A stretch of 64,000 nucleotides of DNA from DASXKD01 sp963734725 (GCA_963734725.1 CAVTIX010000003.1:1-64000), one strand, 5' to 3'; shown: positions 16,902-25,002, counted from the first letter of the stretch. A program made the numbers and translations. The notes: generated by a model from the sequence alone, not told the origin.

Positions 16902-18446
16902 CTACTTAGCGGCCAAACGCCTGGCGTTGGCCGGTCTGGCAACCGGCGGTGACCCGCGTTCTGTGTCCGGCCCGCCCGCGGACCAGGTCCACAGGTGGAC
17001 GGCCGCGTAGGCGCGCCAGGGGCGCCAGCGGTCCGGCCGTCCGGCCGTGCCGCCGAGTCGCTCAAGCGCCCGGCGCAGCCCGAGGTCGGCGGCCGGGAAC
17101 GCGTCCGGGTCGCGCACCGCGCGCATCAGGATGTAGGAGATGGTCCACGGCCCGACTCCCGGCAGTTCGGCCAGCCTGGCGGCGGTCTCCTGCGGGTCGG
17201 CCCCGTGGTCGAGTTCCAGCGTCCCATCGGCCACGGCGGCAGCCAGCGCGCGCAGCGTCGCCTGCCTGGCCGTGGTGAGGCCGAGCCGGGACAGGTCGGT
17301 ATCCGCCACCTCGGCGGGCCCGGGGAACAACACCGAGGGCGGCCCTTCTGCCGTCTCCAGCCGCGCGCCGAACCGGTCCGCCAGCCGGCCTGCCAGCGTC
17401 CGGGCGGCAAGCACCGACACCTGCTGGCCGAGCACTGCGCGGGCGGCCAGCTCGAAACCGTCGAACGTCCCGGGCACGCGCAGCCCGGGACGCGCGGCGA
17501 CGAGCGGGGCGAGCAGGTCATCGGCGGCCAGCGCCGCGCCGATCGCGCATGCGTCGGCGTCCAGGTCGAGCAGTTGCCGACACCGGGACACGACCGGGCC
17601 CACGCCGCGCAGCCCGGGCAGCCGCGCGCGCAGCAGGACATGCCTCGGCCGGGCGCGCCCGCCCGGGACCGTGGCCGCGGGCAGGGTCAGCTCTATCAGC
17701 CCCGGCCCGCCCGGCGCGCGGATCGTGCGCGCGTAGGTGTTGCCGGTGACCCGCTCGACCCCGGGCACGGCCCGGAGCGCGAGGAAGCCCAGCAGCGCCT
17801 GGCCGTCGAACGGCGCCCGGCACGCGAGCTTGAGCGTGAGCCACGCGCCGTCCGGCCCGGCCGCCCCGCCGGACGGCGCCCGCCGCCGCAGCGCCGGGCG
17901 CAGCGACGACGGCGGCTGGCCGTAGGATTCCAGGAACGTCGCGTTGAACTGGCGCACGCTGGAGAACCCGCTCGCGAACGCGATCTCGGTAACCGGCATC
18001 GTCGTCTCCGCCAGCAGGCGGCGCGCGGTCTGCATTCGCATGCTCCGGGCCAGCGCGAGCGGCCCGGCGCCGAGTTCGGCCACCAGCAGCCGGCGCAGGT
18101 GCCGCTCGGTAACCGCGAGCCTGCGGGCCAGCCCGTCCACGCCGTGCTCATCCACGTACCCGTCCGCGATCAGGCGGACCGCGCGGGCGGCCAGGTCGGC
18201 CCGGATGTTCCACTCCGGGGAGCCTGGGCCGGCCTCGGCCGGGCACCGCCGGCAGGCACGGAACCCGGCCGCTTCGGCCGCGCCCGCGTGCGGGTAGAAG
18301 CGCATGTTGTGCCGGGCCGGGGTGCGCGCCGGGCAGACCGGGCGGCAGTAGATCCCGGTACTGGTGACTGCCGTGTAGAAACGCCCGTCAAACCTCGGGT
18401 CGCGGGCGAGCACCGCGCGGTAGCAGGTGTCGAAGTCGAGCGTCAT
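16902..18446 (-). CDS. alkA: AdaA-AlkA fusion: methylphosphotriester sensor, AraC regulator and 3-methyladenine DNA glycosylase
   Basis: A 514-residue three-part protein. Residues 1-75 form the Ada zinc domain with Cys34, Cys38, Cys65 and Cys68 (GIYCRPVC, CRRC); Cys34 would accept methyl from DNA phosphotriesters. An AraC-type double helix-turn-helix follows (about 85-185; LARRLAVTERHLRRLL, VTEIAFASGFSSVRQFNATF). The rest is AlkA with the helix-hairpin-helix LPGVGPWTISYILMRA and catalytic Asp in FPAADLGL. It removes alkylated purines and probably activates its own operon when methylated. ATG 18446 is preferred over a TTG at 18458. It corresponds to the mycobacterial AlkA fusion. Confidence 0.92.
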   Translation of the reverse strand: MTLDFDTCYRAVLARDPRFDGRFYTAVTSTGIYCRPVCPARTPARHNMRFYPHAGAAEAAGFRACRRCPAEAGPGSPEWNIRADLAARAVRLIADGYVDEHGVDGLARRLAVTERHLRRLLVAELGAGPLALARSMRMQTARRLLAETTMPVTEIAFASGFSSVRQFNATFLESYGQPPSSLRPALRRRAPSGGAAGPDGAWLTLKLACRAPFDGQALLGFLALRAVPGVERVTGNTYARTIRAPGGPGLIELTLPAATVPGGRARPRHVLLRARLPGLRGVGPVVSRCRQLLDLDADACAIGAALAADDLLAPLVAARPGLRVPGTFDGFELAARAVLGQQVSVLAARTLAGRLADRFGARLETAEGPPSVLFPGPAEVADTDLSRLGLTTARQATLRALAAAVADGTLELDHGADPQETAARLAELPGVGPWTISYILMRAVRDPDAFPAADLGLRRALERLGGTAGRPDRWRPWRAYAAVHLWTWSAGGPDTERGSPPVARPANARRLAAK

Positions 18447-18579
18447 ACCTCGATTCAACCCGAGGCGGCGCGGTAATACTGGCGGGAATCGGACGTTAAT
18501 GACTAGCGGGAATCGGACCTGGATGAACCGTGCCGCGCGGCGGCGCGCCGGGCGGTGGCGGACGCGCGGCGCAGCCTGG

Positions 18580-18921
18580 TCACGGCACGCCGGGCGCAGC
18601 GACGCCGCGCCCGCTCCGCGGTTGCGCCGCTGCCCGCCGCGCGGGCTCGGGCGTGCTGTCCAGCGCCGCCGCGGCCGCGGCCAGCCCGTCGGCGGTCAGC
18701 CGGTACAGGTGCCGTCGCGGCCGTCCCGGCTGCGGTTCGTCCTGCCAGCGCGCCTCGACCAGGCCGCGGTCGGCGAGCCGGATCAAGATCGGGTACAGGG
18801 TGCCGGATTTGAGCCCTGTCTGCCTGGCGAGCGCGTAACCATGCCGCCACTGCGACGGCTGCGCGCACAGCGCGGCCAGGACTGCAAGCGTCTGCGCAGA
18901 GAGCCCGGAACGTTGCGGCAC
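18580..18921 (-). CDS. PadR family transcriptional regulator
   Basis: A 113-residue winged-helix protein. The core LSAQTLAVLAALCAQPSQWRHGYALARQTGLKSGTLYPILIRLADRGLVEARW and the wing with GRPRRHLYRLTADG are typical PadR. The usual C-terminal dimerisation helix is replaced by a short Ala/Arg-rich tail. The GTG start at 18921 has TAGAGT 7 nt upstream, and two CTAC-N4-GTAG dyads overlap this promoter, which suggests autorepression. PadR genes usually sit beside a transporter or membrane protein gene; none is adjacent here, so its target is unclear. Confidence 0.87.
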   Translation of the reverse strand: MPQRSGLSAQTLAVLAALCAQPSQWRHGYALARQTGLKSGTLYPILIRLADRGLVEARWQDEPQPGRPRRHLYRLTADGLAAAAAALDSTPEPARRAAAQPRSGRGVAAPGVP

Positions 18922-18928
18922 AGCACCA

Positions 18929-18934
18929 ACTCTA
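18929..18934 (-). promoter_or_regulatory. Leaderless -10 box (TAGAGT) of padR
   Basis: TAGAGT on the minus strand, 7 nt before the GTG at 18921, overlapped by the first CTAC-N4-GTAG dyad. Confidence 0.5.
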
Positions 18935-18966
18935 CTTAGGTAGAGGCTGTCGGGCTACATAGGTAG
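18932..18966. promoter_or_regulatory. Pair of PadR-type operator dyads
   Basis: CTACTTAGGTAG (18932-18943) and CTACATAGGTAG (18955-18966) differ at one base and are 23 nt apart, so they lie on about the same face of the helix. They sit directly upstream of padR. Confidence 0.65.
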
Positions 18967-19021
18967 ACAAGAACGCCTAATCGTGATCACGGGGATCTGG
19001 CCGTCCCAGGTACGCCAACAC

Positions 19022-19072
19022 ATGATCACGTGATTCTGTCCATAACTGCTATGAACAGAATCCCGCGATCAT
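19022..19072. repeat. Long inverted repeat, 23-nt arms
   Basis: The arms 19022-19044 and 19050-19072 are complementary at 20 of 23 positions around a 5-nt centre (ACTGC); the conserved inner part is GATTCTGT. It lies between padR and the 3' end of accE. It also carries ATGATCACG, shared with the hairpin at 46463-46516. The nearby CGTGATCACG (18982-18991) is a perfect 10-bp palindrome. Confidence 0.6.
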
Positions 19073-19107
19073 GGAACACGGGGCTGCGGGGGATGCCCGG
19101 TCACATG

Positions 19108-19329
19108 TCACCGTGGCTGGCTGGACCTCCGCCAGGCGTCCGGGCCGGGCGTCAGGGGCGCGCGCATCGCCTGCGCCCGGTCCGCCCAGCGGCTCGCCGC
19201 GCCGCGCCGCGCGAGCCCATGTCCGGTCGGCGGGCCGGCTGCCAGCTTCGCCGTGAGGACCACGGCCAGCGCGGCGGTCTCCTCGTCGGACGGGTTCCCG
19301 TGCGCCACCCGGAACAGCGGCTCGGTCAA
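19108..19329 (-). CDS. accE: Acyl-CoA carboxylase epsilon subunit
   Basis: A 73-residue small subunit that stabilises actinobacterial acyl-CoA carboxylase holoenzymes. It is recognised by EPLFRVAHGNPSDEETAALAVVL, then WADRAQAMRAPLTPGPDAWRRSSQPR, which is the family pattern (FRVxxGNPxxEExAAL ... SxWxxR ... PGPxAWRxS). The start is TTG 19329 with a GGGAGG site seven bases upstream; no ATG or GTG is available in frame at that place. It lies downstream of accD in the same direction, but a NYN gene and a block of short repeats stand between them. The repeat block supplies its ribosome site. Confidence 0.85.
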   Translation of the reverse strand: MTEPLFRVAHGNPSDEETAALAVVLTAKLAAGPPTGHGLARRGAASRWADRAQAMRAPLTPGPDAWRRSSQPR

Positions 19330-19336
19330 TTCATGA

Positions 19337-19457
19337 CCTCCCTCGCGGTGTCGTGCCGGAACACATACGGCTTGCGTCGTGCCGGAGGCACGCGAGGCGT
19401 GCGTTGTGCCGGAGGCACGCGAGGCGTGCACCCGGCCGGAGGCGCGCCAGCTAGCAT
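19337..19457 (-). repeat. Repeat block C upstream of accE (three 18-bp-type units plus shared ribosome-site box)
   Basis: Two identical 24-bp units start at 19379 and 19406 (GTGCCGGAGGCACGCGAGG...), and a third, variant unit (CGGCCGGAGGCGCGCC) starts near 19433. Next to accE comes the box CCGCGAGGGAGG (19337-19348, minus strand). The same units and box occur in the block before purE (38156-38344). Confidence 0.75.
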
Positions 19458-19489
19458 GGTGCGGCGTTCGGCCCGGCAGTTGCGCGCTG

Positions 19490-20449
19490 TCATAACGAGC
19501 CCCGCTGGCCGGCGAACTCGCGGCGCACCCGCGCCCAGAACGCGTCTCGCAGCCATTCCCGCGCCTCCTGGTAGGGGCGCAGCGACAGGCCAAGCTCCTT
19601 TTCCGCGTCCACGAGCAGTTCCTTGTCGATGACCGGTGGCAGGATGGGCCCCGGCAGCAGGTCGCGGATGTTGTCCGCGCCCCGGGTCAGGATCCATTTG
19701 TGCGCCACGTGCTCGCCCGCCTCTTCGACCCGTTCCCGGTCCGGGCCGAGCCGCGGCGCCGCGGGCTTCGGGGCTGGCCGGTACGGCGGCGGGGCATGCC
19801 GCTCCCGCTCCCCGAACAGCTGCGCGGGCGAGGGCACCGACGGTTGCACCAGCACCCCGGCGGCGGGCTGCTCGGCGGGGACCGGCTGCCGGGTGAAGTA
19901 CGGCTCGAGGAACGGCCGGTCGAGGATCTCGACCGTGTCCGCCTCCCAGACGAGCCGCTCGGCCTGGTTCGTGCCGAACGGCGGTTCGACCCCCCACAGG
20001 TGCACCCGGACGCCGAACGCCTGGGCGGCCTCCACGGCCGGCACCATGTCCTCATCGCCGGCGATGAGGACGGCATCGGTGATGGCGCGGTGCCGGGCCA
20101 GGGCTTCCATGTCGGCCCGGATCTGCGCGTCCACCCCCTTCTGCTGGCCCCGCGCGTTCAGGTTGCCCAGCCGGAGCTTCACCCAGGCCATCTGAGCGAT
20201 CACCCGCTGGTCGATCGTGGGCACCCGGTCCCGGGCGGCGTCGTACCAGTACACCCGCAGCAGTTCGCCCCGGATCAGGCTGTCCGCATGCCGGGTGAGG
20301 GCACTGATGAGCTTGTCCGCGTCCACCCGGAACTCGCGCCGGGACGTGGTGCTGAACAGCAGCTCGCCGGCTGCCGCGTAGATGTATCCGACGTCCACGA
20401 TGACCGCGTACCGGGCCAGCGTGGGGAGGGGCACTGAGAATTCAGTCAT
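19490..20449 (-). CDS. NYN-domain (LabA/DUF88-type) putative RNase
   Basis: A 319-residue soluble protein. Residues 10-185 form a NYN/PIN-like nuclease fold: first acidic strand RYAVIVDVGYIYAA (Asp19), then KGVDAQIRADMEAL and DAVLIAGDEDMVPAVEAAQAFGVRVHLWGV, which together give the metal-binding carboxylates of this RNase group. A Pro-rich linker (about 205-245) leads to a C-terminal alpha-helical domain of about 75 residues, ending in LSLRPYQEAREWLRDAFWARVRREF. It starts 12 bp after the accD stop, so it should be co-transcribed. In other actinobacteria accE normally follows accD directly. The RNA target is unknown. Confidence 0.82.
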   Translation of the reverse strand: MTEFSVPLPTLARYAVIVDVGYIYAAAGELLFSTTSRREFRVDADKLISALTRHADSLIRGELLRVYWYDAARDRVPTIDQRVIAQMAWVKLRLGNLNARGQQKGVDAQIRADMEALARHRAITDAVLIAGDEDMVPAVEAAQAFGVRVHLWGVEPPFGTNQAERLVWEADTVEILDRPFLEPYFTRQPVPAEQPAAGVLVQPSVPSPAQLFGERERHAPPPYRPAPKPAAPRLGPDRERVEEAGEHVAHKWILTRGADNIRDLLPGPILPPVIDKELLVDAEKELGLSLRPYQEAREWLRDAFWARVRREFAGQRGSL

Positions 20450-20461
20450 CGCAGATTCGAC

Positions 20462-22141
20462 CTAGCCACCAGCCGGCGACAGGGGGATGTTCCCGTGTTT
20501 CTTGGGAGGCAGGGCCTGGCGCTTGTTCCGGAGCGCGCGGAGCGCGCGGATCACCTGGGAGCGGGTCTCAGCGGGACGAATCACGGCATCCACGTACCCT
20601 CGTTCGGCCGCAATATAGGGATTCGCGAGAGTGTCCTCATATTCGGTGACAAGTCCGGCCCGGAGCCCGTCCGGATCCTCGGCGGCGGACAGTTCCCGGC
20701 GGTACAGGATGTTCACCGCGCCCTGCGCGCCCATCACCGCGATGTGCGCGGTGGGCCAGGCCAGGTTGGCGTCGCCGCCCAGGTGCTTGGAGCCCATGAC
20801 GTCGTAGGCGCCGCCGTAGGCCTTGCGGGTGATCACCGTCACCTTGGGCACGGTCGCCTCGGCGTAGGCGTAGATGAGCTTGGCGCCGCGGCGGATGATT
20901 CCGCCCCACTCCTGGCCCGTGCCCGGCAGGAATCCCGGCACGTCCACGAACGTCAGCACCGGGATGCCGAAGGCGTCGCAGGTGCGGACGAAGCGGGCTG
21001 CCTTCTCCGAGGCGTCGATGTCCAGGCACCCGGCCAGGTGCATCGGCTGGTTGGCCACGACGCCGACCGGGAAGCCGTCGGCACGGCCGAAGCCGACGAT
21101 GATGTTGGGCGCGAAGCCGGCGTGGATCTCCAGGAACTCGGCGCCGTCCAGCACGTGCTCGATGACGTTGTGCATGTCGTAGGGCTGGTTGGCGGAGTCG
21201 GGGATCGCGGTGTCCAGTTCGGCGTCGATGTCGGTGACCGCCAGTGCCTCCTCGTCCGGGCCGCCGGCGATGAAGGGGGAAGGGGAGGCGGGCGGGGGGT
21301 CGTCGAGGTTGTTGGACGGGAGGTAGGACAGCAGGTCACGGGCGAAGTCCAGGCATTCGTCCTCGTCCTTGGCCTGGAAGTGAGCCACGCCGGACTTGGT
21401 GTTGTGCGCCTGCGCGCCGCCCAGTTCCTCGAAGCTCACCTCTTCCCCCGTCACGGTCTTGATCACGTCAGGGCCGGTGATGAACATGTGCGAGATGCCC
21501 TCGACCATCAGGGTGAAGTCAGTGATCGCGGGGGAGTACACCGCGCCGCCCGCGCACGGCCCCATGATCAGGCTGATCTGCGGGATAACCCCGGACGCGA
21601 GCACGTTCCTGCGGAAGATCTCGGCGAACAGGCCGAGCGCGACCACGCCCTCCTGGATCCGGGCGCCGCCGCCGTCGTTGATGCCGATGATCGGGCAGCC
21701 GACTTTCAGCGCGTGGTCCATGACCTTGACGATCTTCTCGCCGTAGACCTCGCCGAGCGAGCCGCCGAACACGGTGAAGTCCTGGCTGAAGACGCAGACC
21801 GGTCGGCCGTCGATCATGCCGTACCCGGTGACCACGCCATCGCCGTACGGGCGGTTCGCGGCCATCCCGAAGTCCGTGGCACGGTGCCTGGCCAGCTCGT
21901 CCAGTTCGGTGAACGAGCCTGGATCCAGCAGCCGCTCGATCCGCTCGCGGGCGGTCATCTTGCCCTTGGCGTGCTGGCGCTCGACCGCGCGCAGCGAGCC
22001 GTGCTCCGCCTCGTCGCGCCGCCGCTGCAGGTCGGCGATCTGGCCTGCCGTGGTGTGCAGGTCAACGGCATCCGGGCTGTCCTGGGCGGCCGGTGACTGC
22101 TCCGGGGCGGTTTCTGGCAGGTTCGTCGCTTCGCTGGGCAT
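20462..22141 (-). CDS. accD: Acyl-CoA carboxylase beta subunit (propionyl-CoA carboxylase type)
   Basis: A 559-residue carboxyltransferase of the crotonase-fold hexamer type. It moves CO2 from biotin to propionyl-CoA (or acetyl-CoA), feeding the mutase encoded at 4491. The N-half includes RERIERLLDPGSFTELD, GGSLGEVYGEKIVKVMDHAL and MGPCAGGAVYSPAITDF; the C-half includes VDVPGFLPGTGQEWGGIIRRGAKL and RKAYGGAYDVMGSKHLGGD. The Asp in AYDVM matches, from memory, the residue that gives PccB its propionyl-CoA preference. The linker after YLPSNNLDD has about 10 extra residues (PASPSPFIAG) encoded by a G-rich repeat also present in ppc. TAACCT lies 7 nt before the ATG (leaderless). Confidence 0.94.
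   Translation of the reverse strand: MPSEATNLPETAPEQSPAAQDSPDAVDLHTTAGQIADLQRRRDEAEHGSLRAVERQHAKGKMTARERIERLLDPGSFTELDELARHRATDFGMAANRPYGDGVVTGYGMIDGRPVCVFSQDFTVFGGSLGEVYGEKIVKVMDHALKVGCPIIGINDGGGARIQEGVVALGLFAEIFRRNVLASGVIPQISLIMGPCAGGAVYSPAITDFTLMVEGISHMFITGPDVIKTVTGEEVSFEELGGAQAHNTKSGVAHFQAKDEDECLDFARDLLSYLPSNNLDDPPPASPSPFIAGGPDEEALAVTDIDAELDTAIPDSANQPYDMHNVIEHVLDGAEFLEIHAGFAPNIIVGFGRADGFPVGVVANQPMHLAGCLDIDASEKAARFVRTCDAFGIPVLTFVDVPGFLPGTGQEWGGIIRRGAKLIYAYAEATVPKVTVITRKAYGGAYDVMGSKHLGGDANLAWPTAHIAVMGAQGAVNILYRRELSAAEDPDGLRAGLVTEYEDTLANPYIAAERGYVDAVIRPAETRSQVIRALRALRNKRQALPPKKHGNIPLSPAGG
21271..21296 (+). repeat. G-rich repeat inside accD (copy 1)
   Basis: TGAAGGGGGAAGGGGAGGCG followed by GGCGGG. 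The same string with one extra T occurs at 22628-22654 in ppc. Here it is antisense to accD and encodes a Pro/Ser linker. Confidence 0.7.
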
Positions 22142-22148
22142 GCGCCTC

Positions 22149-22154
22149 AGGTTA
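22149..22154 (-). promoter_or_regulatory. Leaderless -10 box (TAACCT) of accD
   Basis: TAACCT on the minus strand, 7 nt before ATG 22141, with no Shine-Dalgarno sequence. Confidence 0.5.
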
Positions 22155-22257
22155 GTGGCAGTGGCGGCTGCGAGGTTTCCCCTCGCGAGGGCGAACTGCG
22201 CCCTGGGCTTAGGCTGATGCCCCGTGGGCCGACCGCCGCGAGGGAGGCAGAAGGCGC

Positions 22258-25002
22258 GTGTCCAGGGAGGCGGACCGGCAGGAGCAGCCCGCGCTGATGC
22301 GCCGGGATGTCCGGCTTCTCGGTGGCCTGCTCGGCGAGGTGATCCGCGAGTCCGGCGGCCAGGACCTGCTCGACGACGTGGAACGGCTGCGGCACGCGGT
22401 CATCACGGCCCGGGAGAGCCCGCCCCAAGGGGACGCGGCCGGCCTGGCCGGTGACGAGATCGCCGCGCTGGTGGCGAGCTGGCCGCTGGCCCGGGCCGAG
22501 CTCGTGGCCAAGGCGTTCACCATCTATTTCCACCTGACCAACCTGGCCGAGGAGCGGCACCGGGTGCGCACCCTGCGCGGCCAGGCGGAGCTGGCGCAGG
22601 TGAAGGGGGATAGCGAAGAGGGAACAGTGAAGGGGGAATGGGGAGGCGGGCGGGAGGCGGGGGGTGGGGGTCCCCGGCGCGAGTCGCTGGCCGCCGCGGT
22701 GGCGCAGTTCGCCGCCGAGCCCCAGCGGCTCACCGATCTGCTCGCCCGGCTGCGAGTGCAGCCGGTGCTCACCGCCCACCCCACCGAGGCCCGTCGTCGG
22801 GCGGTGGCGACCGCGCTGCGGCGGATGGCAGCGCTGGTCGACACGCTCGACGAGCCCCGCGCGCCCGCCGAGCTGACCGAGATGCGGCGGCGGCTGCGGG
22901 AAGAGATCCAGCTGCTGTGGCTCACCGCGCCGCTGCGGGTCAAGCCGATCGGGCCAGTGGACGAAGTGCGCACGGTCATGGCCGTGTTCGACGACACCCT
23001 GTTCAGCCTGGCCCCGGCGTTCTACCGGGCGCTCCAGGCGGCCGCGGCCGGCCTGCCCAGCGGCGGCGGCCCGGCCCCGCTGGCCGCGGCGTGCCTGCGG
23101 TTCGGCAGCTGGGTCGGCGCGGACCGGGACGGGAACCCCACGGTGACCGCGGAGGTGACCAGGGACGCGGCAGCGATCCACGCCGATCACGCGCTGCGCG
23201 CCCTGGAGAACGCCACGACCAGGGTCGGCCGCGCCCTCACCATCTACGCCGGGGCCGCCCCGCCCAGCGCAGACCTCGCCCTGGCGCTGGAGGCCGCCGA
23301 GACGGCGCACCCCGAACTCCTCGCGCAGATCGGGGCGCGGTCCCCCGAGGAGCCGTATCGCACTTTCCTGCTTTTCCTGGCCGAACGCCTGCACGCCACC
23401 CGGGTGCGCCAGGCCGACCTGGCCTACCCGGGATGTGGCGCGTTCCTTGCCGACCTGCGCCTGATCCAGGAGTCCCTGCTGGCCGCGGGCGCCGCCGGGC
23501 AGGCGTTCGGTGAGCTGCAGAACCTGATCTGGCAGGCCGAGACGTTCGGCTTCCACGCGGCGTCGCTGGAGGTGCGCCAGCACAGTTCGGCGCACGAGCG
23601 GTCGCTGCGCGAGATCGAGGCCGGCGGCGAGGTCTCGGCGCAGACCGCCGAGGTGCTCGCGACGCTGCGCGCGGTCGGGTGGATCCAGGGCAGGTTCGGC
23701 GTCGCGGCCTGCCACCGGTACGTGGTCAGCTTCACCCGCTCGGCCGCCGACGTGGCCGCGGTATACCGGCTCGCGCGCCATGCCGTGCGCAGCGGCCCGC
23801 CGCCGGTGCTGGACGTGGTGCCGCTCTTCGAGAGCGGCGAGGACCTGCGGAACGCCACGCGCGTGCTGGACGGGATGCTCGCCCTGGAACCGGTGGCGGA
23901 GCGGCTGGCTGCGCGCGGTCGGCAGCTGGAAGTCATGCTCGGTTACTCCGACTCGGCCAAGGAACTCGGCCCGGTCAGCGCCACCCTGGCCCTGTACGAC
24001 GCGCAGGAACGGCTGACCGGGTGGGCGGCGGATCACGATGTCCGGCTCACCCTGTTCCACGGGCGCGGCGGGGCGCTCGGGCGGGGCGGTGGCCCGGCCG
24101 GGCGGGCGGTGCTGGCCCAGGCCCCCGGCTCGGTGGACGGCCGGCTCAAGGTGACCGAGCAGGGCGAGGTCATCTTCGCCAGGTACGGGCACCCGGTGAT
24201 CGCCCAGCGCCACCTGGAACAGGTCACCTCGGCGGTGCTGATGGCCTCCGCGCCGGCGGTGATCGAGCAGGGCCGGGCGGCGGCGCGCCGGTTCCGGCCG
24301 GTCGCCGACCGGATGGCCGGGGCGGCGCTGCACGCTTACCGCGGCCTGGTCGAGTCCGGCGGGTTCGCCGAATGGCTGGCGCGGATCAGCCCGCTGGAGG
24401 AACTGGGCCAGATGCGGATCGGGTCCCGCCCGCCGCGCCGCGGCACCGGGGCCGCCCCGGGGCCCGCCGACCTGGCGGAGCTGCGGGCCATCCCGTGGGT
24501 GTTCGCGTGGGCGCAGACCAGGCTGAACCTGCCCGGGTGGTACGGCCTCGGCAGCGGGCTGGCGGCCATCTCTGGCGGCCCGGGCGGGCTGGATGAGGCG
24601 CGGGCGGCCTATCAGGGCTGGCCGGTGGTCACCGTGCTCCTGGACAACGCCGAGATGAGCCTGGCCAAGACCGACCGCCGGATGGCCGCGCGTCACCTGG
24701 CCCTGGGCGGCCGGGACGACCTGACCGCGCAGGTGCTGGCCGAGTACGACCTGACCAGGCGGCTGCTGCTGGAGGTGACCGGGCACGAGCGGCTGCTGGC
24801 CGGCCGGCCAGTGCTGTCCCGTGCTGTCGCGCTCCGAGACCCCTACGTGGACGCCCTGTCTTACCTGCAACTGCGGGCGCTGGCCGGGCTGCGGGCCGGG
24901 CGGGGGCCCGGCGGGGCAGCCCCGGGGGAGCGCGAGCAGCTCGAGCGGCTGCTGCTGCTGGCCGTCAACGGGGTGGCGGCCGGCCTGCAGAACACCGGCT
25001 GA
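22258..25002 (+). CDS. ppc: Phosphoenolpyruvate carboxylase
   Basis: A 914-residue anaplerotic enzyme that makes oxaloacetate from PEP and bicarbonate in the cytoplasm. Active-site signatures are LTAHPTEARRR (catalytic His174), GYSDSAKELGP, FHGRGGALGRGGGP (mobile loop) and the obligate C-terminal QNTG. Residues about 115-140 (KGDSEEGTVKGEWGGGREAG...) are a low-complexity insertion not expected in the family, encoded by the G-rich repeat shared with accD. GTG 22258 lies downstream of CGCGAGGGAGGC, the same ribosome-site box seen before accE, HMG-CoA lyase and purE. It is divergent from accD, about 116 bp apart. Confidence 0.95.
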   Translation: MSREADRQEQPALMRRDVRLLGGLLGEVIRESGGQDLLDDVERLRHAVITARESPPQGDAAGLAGDEIAALVASWPLARAELVAKAFTIYFHLTNLAEERHRVRTLRGQAELAQVKGDSEEGTVKGEWGGGREAGGGGPRRESLAAAVAQFAAEPQRLTDLLARLRVQPVLTAHPTEARRRAVATALRRMAALVDTLDEPRAPAELTEMRRRLREEIQLLWLTAPLRVKPIGPVDEVRTVMAVFDDTLFSLAPAFYRALQAAAAGLPSGGGPAPLAAACLRFGSWVGADRDGNPTVTAEVTRDAAAIHADHALRALENATTRVGRALTIYAGAAPPSADLALALEAAETAHPELLAQIGARSPEEPYRTFLLFLAERLHATRVRQADLAYPGCGAFLADLRLIQESLLAAGAAGQAFGELQNLIWQAETFGFHAASLEVRQHSSAHERSLREIEAGGEVSAQTAEVLATLRAVGWIQGRFGVAACHRYVVSFTRSAADVAAVYRLARHAVRSGPPPVLDVVPLFESGEDLRNATRVLDGMLALEPVAERLAARGRQLEVMLGYSDSAKELGPVSATLALYDAQERLTGWAADHDVRLTLFHGRGGALGRGGGPAGRAVLAQAPGSVDGRLKVTEQGEVIFARYGHPVIAQRHLEQVTSAVLMASAPAVIEQGRAAARRFRPVADRMAGAALHAYRGLVESGGFAEWLARISPLEELGQMRIGSRPPRRGTGAAPGPADLAELRAIPWVFAWAQTRLNLPGWYGLGSGLAAISGGPGGLDEARAAYQGWPVVTVLLDNAEMSLAKTDRRMAARHLALGGRDDLTAQVLAEYDLTRRLLLEVTGHERLLAGRPVLSRAVALRDPYVDALSYLQLRALAGLRAGRGPGGAAPGEREQLERLLLLAVNGVAAGLQNTG
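22601..22654 (+). repeat. G-rich repeat inside ppc (copy 2, partly doubled)
   Basis: A 27-bp match (22628-22654) to the repeat in accD, differing by one inserted T. A partial extra copy (TGAAGGGGGA) lies at 22601-22610. Confidence 0.7.

Noticed and set aside
16995..18476. A 493-codon plus-strand frame opposite the Ada-AlkA gene
   Set aside because: Shadow composition; the minus-strand gene has all domains and motifs.
19376..19450. CRISPR-like array from the 27-bp period repeats
   Set aside because: Only two to three units, spacers of 3 nt, and no cas genes; it is a simple tandem/dispersed repeat.
19326..19997. A 223-codon minus-strand frame overlapping the NYN gene and repeat block C
   Set aside because: Arg/Ala/Gly-rich antiframe of the NYN gene; it ends just where accE begins.
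22147..24870. A 907-codon frame antisense to ppc
   Set aside because: It is Arg/Gly/Ala/Pro-rich with no domains, and ppc on the other strand is unmistakable.
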